Source of the DNA: Planctomycetota bacterium
GTDB taxonomy: Bacteria > Planctomycetota > UBA1135 > UBA2386
Reading direction: 5' to 3'
Length of the DNA stretch: 43,904 nucleotides
Assembly: GCA_014192625.1 (NCBI GenBank)
Contig: BJHM01000032.1
Span: 1-43,904, forward strand
The notes under the pieces are model-generated. The model saw nothing but the letters and a program-made list of their open reading frames with translations, did not search any database and was not told the origin of the DNA. This document shows positions 42,515 to 43,904 of this stretch, in pieces; the stretch's first letter is position 1; the number at the start of each line of letters is the position of its first letter. A program made the translations under genes and the position numbers.

Positions 42515-42892
42515 GATTGACTGCCGCAAGTTATCAAAGGCGTGTTGCCTTTCGGTATTCGCCGATGGCACCGACAACTAGCGGCCAAAGGGAGCAGCCG
42601 TTTTTTCGCTGCGGCCTTTGGCGCAGGCCAACACAAACGGAAAAAGCCATCTTCAAGCCGGCATCCGTTAGCGATCCCGTCACGCGGTTTGCCATCATCC
42701 GTATGGTTCGCGCTCGATCGACCGCTATGCAAAAAACCTGCCACAAAGGCGCAAGGTCTATGACTGCGCGGTGCTCAATGTGCGGGCCGAAATAACCGGT
42801 TGCGCGGCTGGCGCACACTCCGACCCTGCCGCCACTCAACTCCGCTCAGCAGCCATGCAATGGAGCTGGCAAAAGCAACAGATGCTGCAGAA
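42515..42892. other. Intergenic region with a long hairpin; no convincing gene
   Basis: The stretch lies between the small frame before miaB and the pilin-like gene. Overlapping frames of 70-100 codons exist on both strands, but they compete with one another and none looks like a known protein. The clearest content is the imperfect inverted repeat at 42584-42622, described separately. Its right end may hold the transcript end of the pilin gene, and its left end the miaB promoter. Confidence 0.5.
42584..42622. other. Strong imperfect hairpin in the gene-poor gap upstream of miaB
   Basis: GCCAAAGG (42584-42591) pairs with CCTTTGGC (42615-42622); after a 2x2 internal mismatch, GCAGC (42594-42598) pairs with GCTGC (42608-42612). 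The 9-nt loop contains six T. With a bulge, the outer stem extends by GC pairs on both sides. No T-run follows on either strand, so it could be a terminator remnant for the minus-strand pilin gene, a structured RNA or a protein-binding palindrome. Confidence 0.55.
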
Positions 42893-43543
42893 TCAGTTGT
42901 CTAGCTTCTGCAGATCCTTGTGCGGCGAATCCCTACCGTAGGTCTTGAAGACCGTTTCCTTACCTTCCCAACCATATTGCCCCATCATCGTCTGCAACGA
43001 CAAGACTCGGACCGCGCCACCGTTGTAGAGGATGTTGACCGTCCCGCCAGGAAACGTCCAGCCGTCCTCGTTGTCGTTGGCAGCCCATGCCTCGTTGGCG
43101 CTCGCAGTACAGCTGCTCATGAACTCTTTGGCGCGGCCTGCGTAGTGCGAGTCCATTGAGCTCAGGCTGCGCAAGTCATGCCAAATCGGCTCGCCACGTG
43201 CGAGTTGCTCCTTCAGCTCGATGTAGTGCGGGTCGTTTTCACGACGGCCGGGGCTAAAGAAACGATCCGCATTTTCGGGCGTGTGTTCGATGACTTTCTT
43301 GACCCATAAATCGAGCAAAAACTTGTGACCGCCTTCGGTCGGCATGTGCCCAACCTTGGTCTTTCCCTGATACAGCTCAAGCCACATGTATTGCTGCTTC
43401 AGGTTGGCTTCGTCCGCCGCGATGTTGGCGACCTCTTTACCTGCAAGCAAGTCGGGCAGAAACGCAGCAGCCAGCACGCCGATGATACCAACAACAATCA
43501 GAAGCTCGATCAGGGTGAAGCCACTACTGCGCGTTATTTGCAT
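42893..43543 (-). CDS. Type IV pilin-like / type II secretion pseudopilin
   Basis: A 216-residue prepilin-type protein. It has a short basic leader and a GFTLIE motif: cleavage after G8, with F9 methylated and E13 as the +5 Glu, followed by the hydrophobic helix LLIVVGIIGVLAAAFLPDLL. The C-terminal domain is unusual, with two cysteines or fewer, charged repeats and an aromatic-rich end (GWTFPGGTVNILYNGGAVRV), similar to planctomycete DUF1559-like or GspG-like pseudopilins. No pilus or secretion genes are in the window, so its machine is elsewhere. The ATG at 43543 precedes the leader exactly. It follows the repeat-protein gene on the same strand but is separated from it by a probable terminator. 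Confidence 0.9.
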   Translation of the reverse strand: MQITRSSGFTLIELLIVVGIIGVLAAAFLPDLLAGKEVANIAADEANLKQQYMWLELYQGKTKVGHMPTEGGHKFLLDLWVKKVIEHTPENADRFFSPGRRENDPHYIELKEQLARGEPIWHDLRSLSSMDSHYAGRAKEFMSSCTASANEAWAANDNEDGWTFPGGTVNILYNGGAVRVLSLQTMMGQYGWEGKETVFKTYGRDSPHKDLQKLDN

Positions 43544-43635
43544 CAGGATTCTATGGTTCCGAATTGGTCTTCTAGTCTAGCAGCGAATCGCAATTAGGTA
43601 ACCAATGGGCAATAGCGCCCGACCTAAAACAACAA

Positions 43636-43668
43636 CGGCGCGACACCCCCAGAGGAGATGCCGCGCCG
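43636..43668 (-). terminator. Probable rho-independent terminator of the Thr/Gly/Asn repeat gene
   Basis: On the minus strand, CGGCGCG (43668-43662) and CGCGCCG (43642-43636) form a 7-bp GC stem, followed by TTGTTGTTTT. It lies about 20 bp after the stop codon at 43690, the expected place. The loop is long (19 nt). Confidence 0.55.
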
Positions 43669-43689
43669 CCTCGGTTTCCCGTTCGAGGT

Positions 43690-43904
43690 CTAGTTTCCGC
43701 CCTGGCGACCATTGCTGGTCGAGGTCGTGATGCCATTGGTAGTCGAATTGGAATTCGACGTTCCGCCGGTCGTGTTCGTGGTGTTGCCGGTCGTGCCGGT
43801 CGTATTCGTGGTGTTGCCAGTCGTGCCGGTCGTATTCGTGGTGTTGCCAGTCGTGCCGGTCGTATTCGTGGTGTTGCCAGTCGTGCCGGTCGTGCCGGTC
43901 GTAT
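43690..43904 (-). CDS. C-terminus of a Thr/Gly/Asn-rich repeat protein, partial
   Basis: Only the last 71 or so residues are visible; the gene continues beyond the right edge. The frame encodes tandem 10-residue repeats TTGTTGNTTN, then a Ser/Thr/Asn-rich tail ending in STSNGRQGGN and TAG. The low-complexity, uncharged, Thr-rich composition is typical of secreted or surface proteins, possibly O-glycosylated stalks or linkers. The stop is followed by a good terminator hairpin. Nothing can be said about the N-terminal domains. Confidence 0.75.
   Translation of the reverse strand, partial: TTGTTGTTGNTTNTTGTTGNTTNTTGTTGNTTNTTGTTGNTTNTTGGTSNSNSTTNGITTSTSNGRQGGN
43769..43904. repeat. 30-bp tandem repeat encoding TTGTTGNTTN
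   Basis: The core TTCGTGGTGTTGCC recurs at 43775, 43805, 43835 and 43865, giving a 30-bp period, and the array continues to the window edge. Units 2-4 are nearly identical; the first, at the gene's 3' side, has diverged. The period is a multiple of three, so copy-number change keeps the protein in frame. Confidence 0.9.

Noticed and set aside
43769-43904. CRISPR array
   Set aside because: The 30-bp units have no unique spacers and keep an open reading frame; they encode a peptide repeat.
1-43904. tRNA, rRNA or known riboswitch
   Set aside because: No GTTCGAxxC T-arm with a matching acceptor stem and no rRNA-like or riboswitch consensus found by eye; a covariance-model scan would settle this.

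Overview
The window looks like a chromosomal segment of a Planctomycetota bacterium, or a close PVC relative, with GC-rich DNA. The main evidence is a secreted PSCyt1/DUF1587/DUF1592/DUF1588/DUF1585-type protein followed directly by a Tat-exported DUF1552 protein. Further support comes from a DUF1080-ThuA protein, a membrane pyrophosphatase, and an ExbB/ExbD cluster with TPR and alpha/alpha-toroid proteins. Many starts lack a clear Shine-Dalgarno sequence and several are GTG. I saw no tRNA or rRNA genes, insertion sequences, phage genes or CRISPR array.

Layout. 1-3412: a truncated DUF1080-ThuA gene (minus), a divergent D-tagatose 3-epimerase-like sugar epimerase, and a DUF1826-like protein (minus). 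3757-5259: an orphan PAS hybrid histidine kinase. 5830-10321: the planctomycete cytochrome/DUF1592 protein and its DUF1552 partner. 10383-11372: a renalase-like FAD oxidoreductase (minus), divergent from a K+-independent H+-pyrophosphatase (11563-13614). 13615-14001: structured intergenic DNA with five 18-bp repeats, at the 3' end of a zinc-ribbon membrane protein (13999-15219, minus). 15476-27378: a tightly overlapping complex I operon in the order nuoA-B-C-D-EF-G-H-I-J-K-L-N. 27640-37766: a same-strand cluster of a TonB-like-anchored toroid protein, two secreted TPR proteins, ExbB, two ExbDs, a two-TM protein and a second zinc-ribbon membrane protein. 37877-43904: an HMA-domain lipoprotein (minus), a GHL10 glycoside hydrolase-like protein (plus), a miaB-ribD pair (minus), a type IV pilin-like protein (minus) and the C-terminus of a Thr/Gly/Asn repeat protein (minus).

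Two things stand out. First, the complex I operon has no nuoM. In the antiporter-like subunits that remain, NuoL has Ala in place of the near-universal TM5 glutamate and a shortened C-terminal lateral-helix region, while NuoN has Glu in place of the TM7 lysine. Subunits E and F are fused. This suggests a shortened NADH dehydrogenase with fewer or altered proton channels. Second, the ExbB/ExbD motor cluster has no ordinary TonB. The only TonB-like anchor, a single N-terminal membrane helix with an SxxxH motif and an acidic, Pro-containing linker, is fused to a terpenoid-cyclase-like alpha/alpha toroid. This could be a proton-motive-force-driven envelope machine of undescribed function. Both readings rest on sequence patterns and remain inferences.
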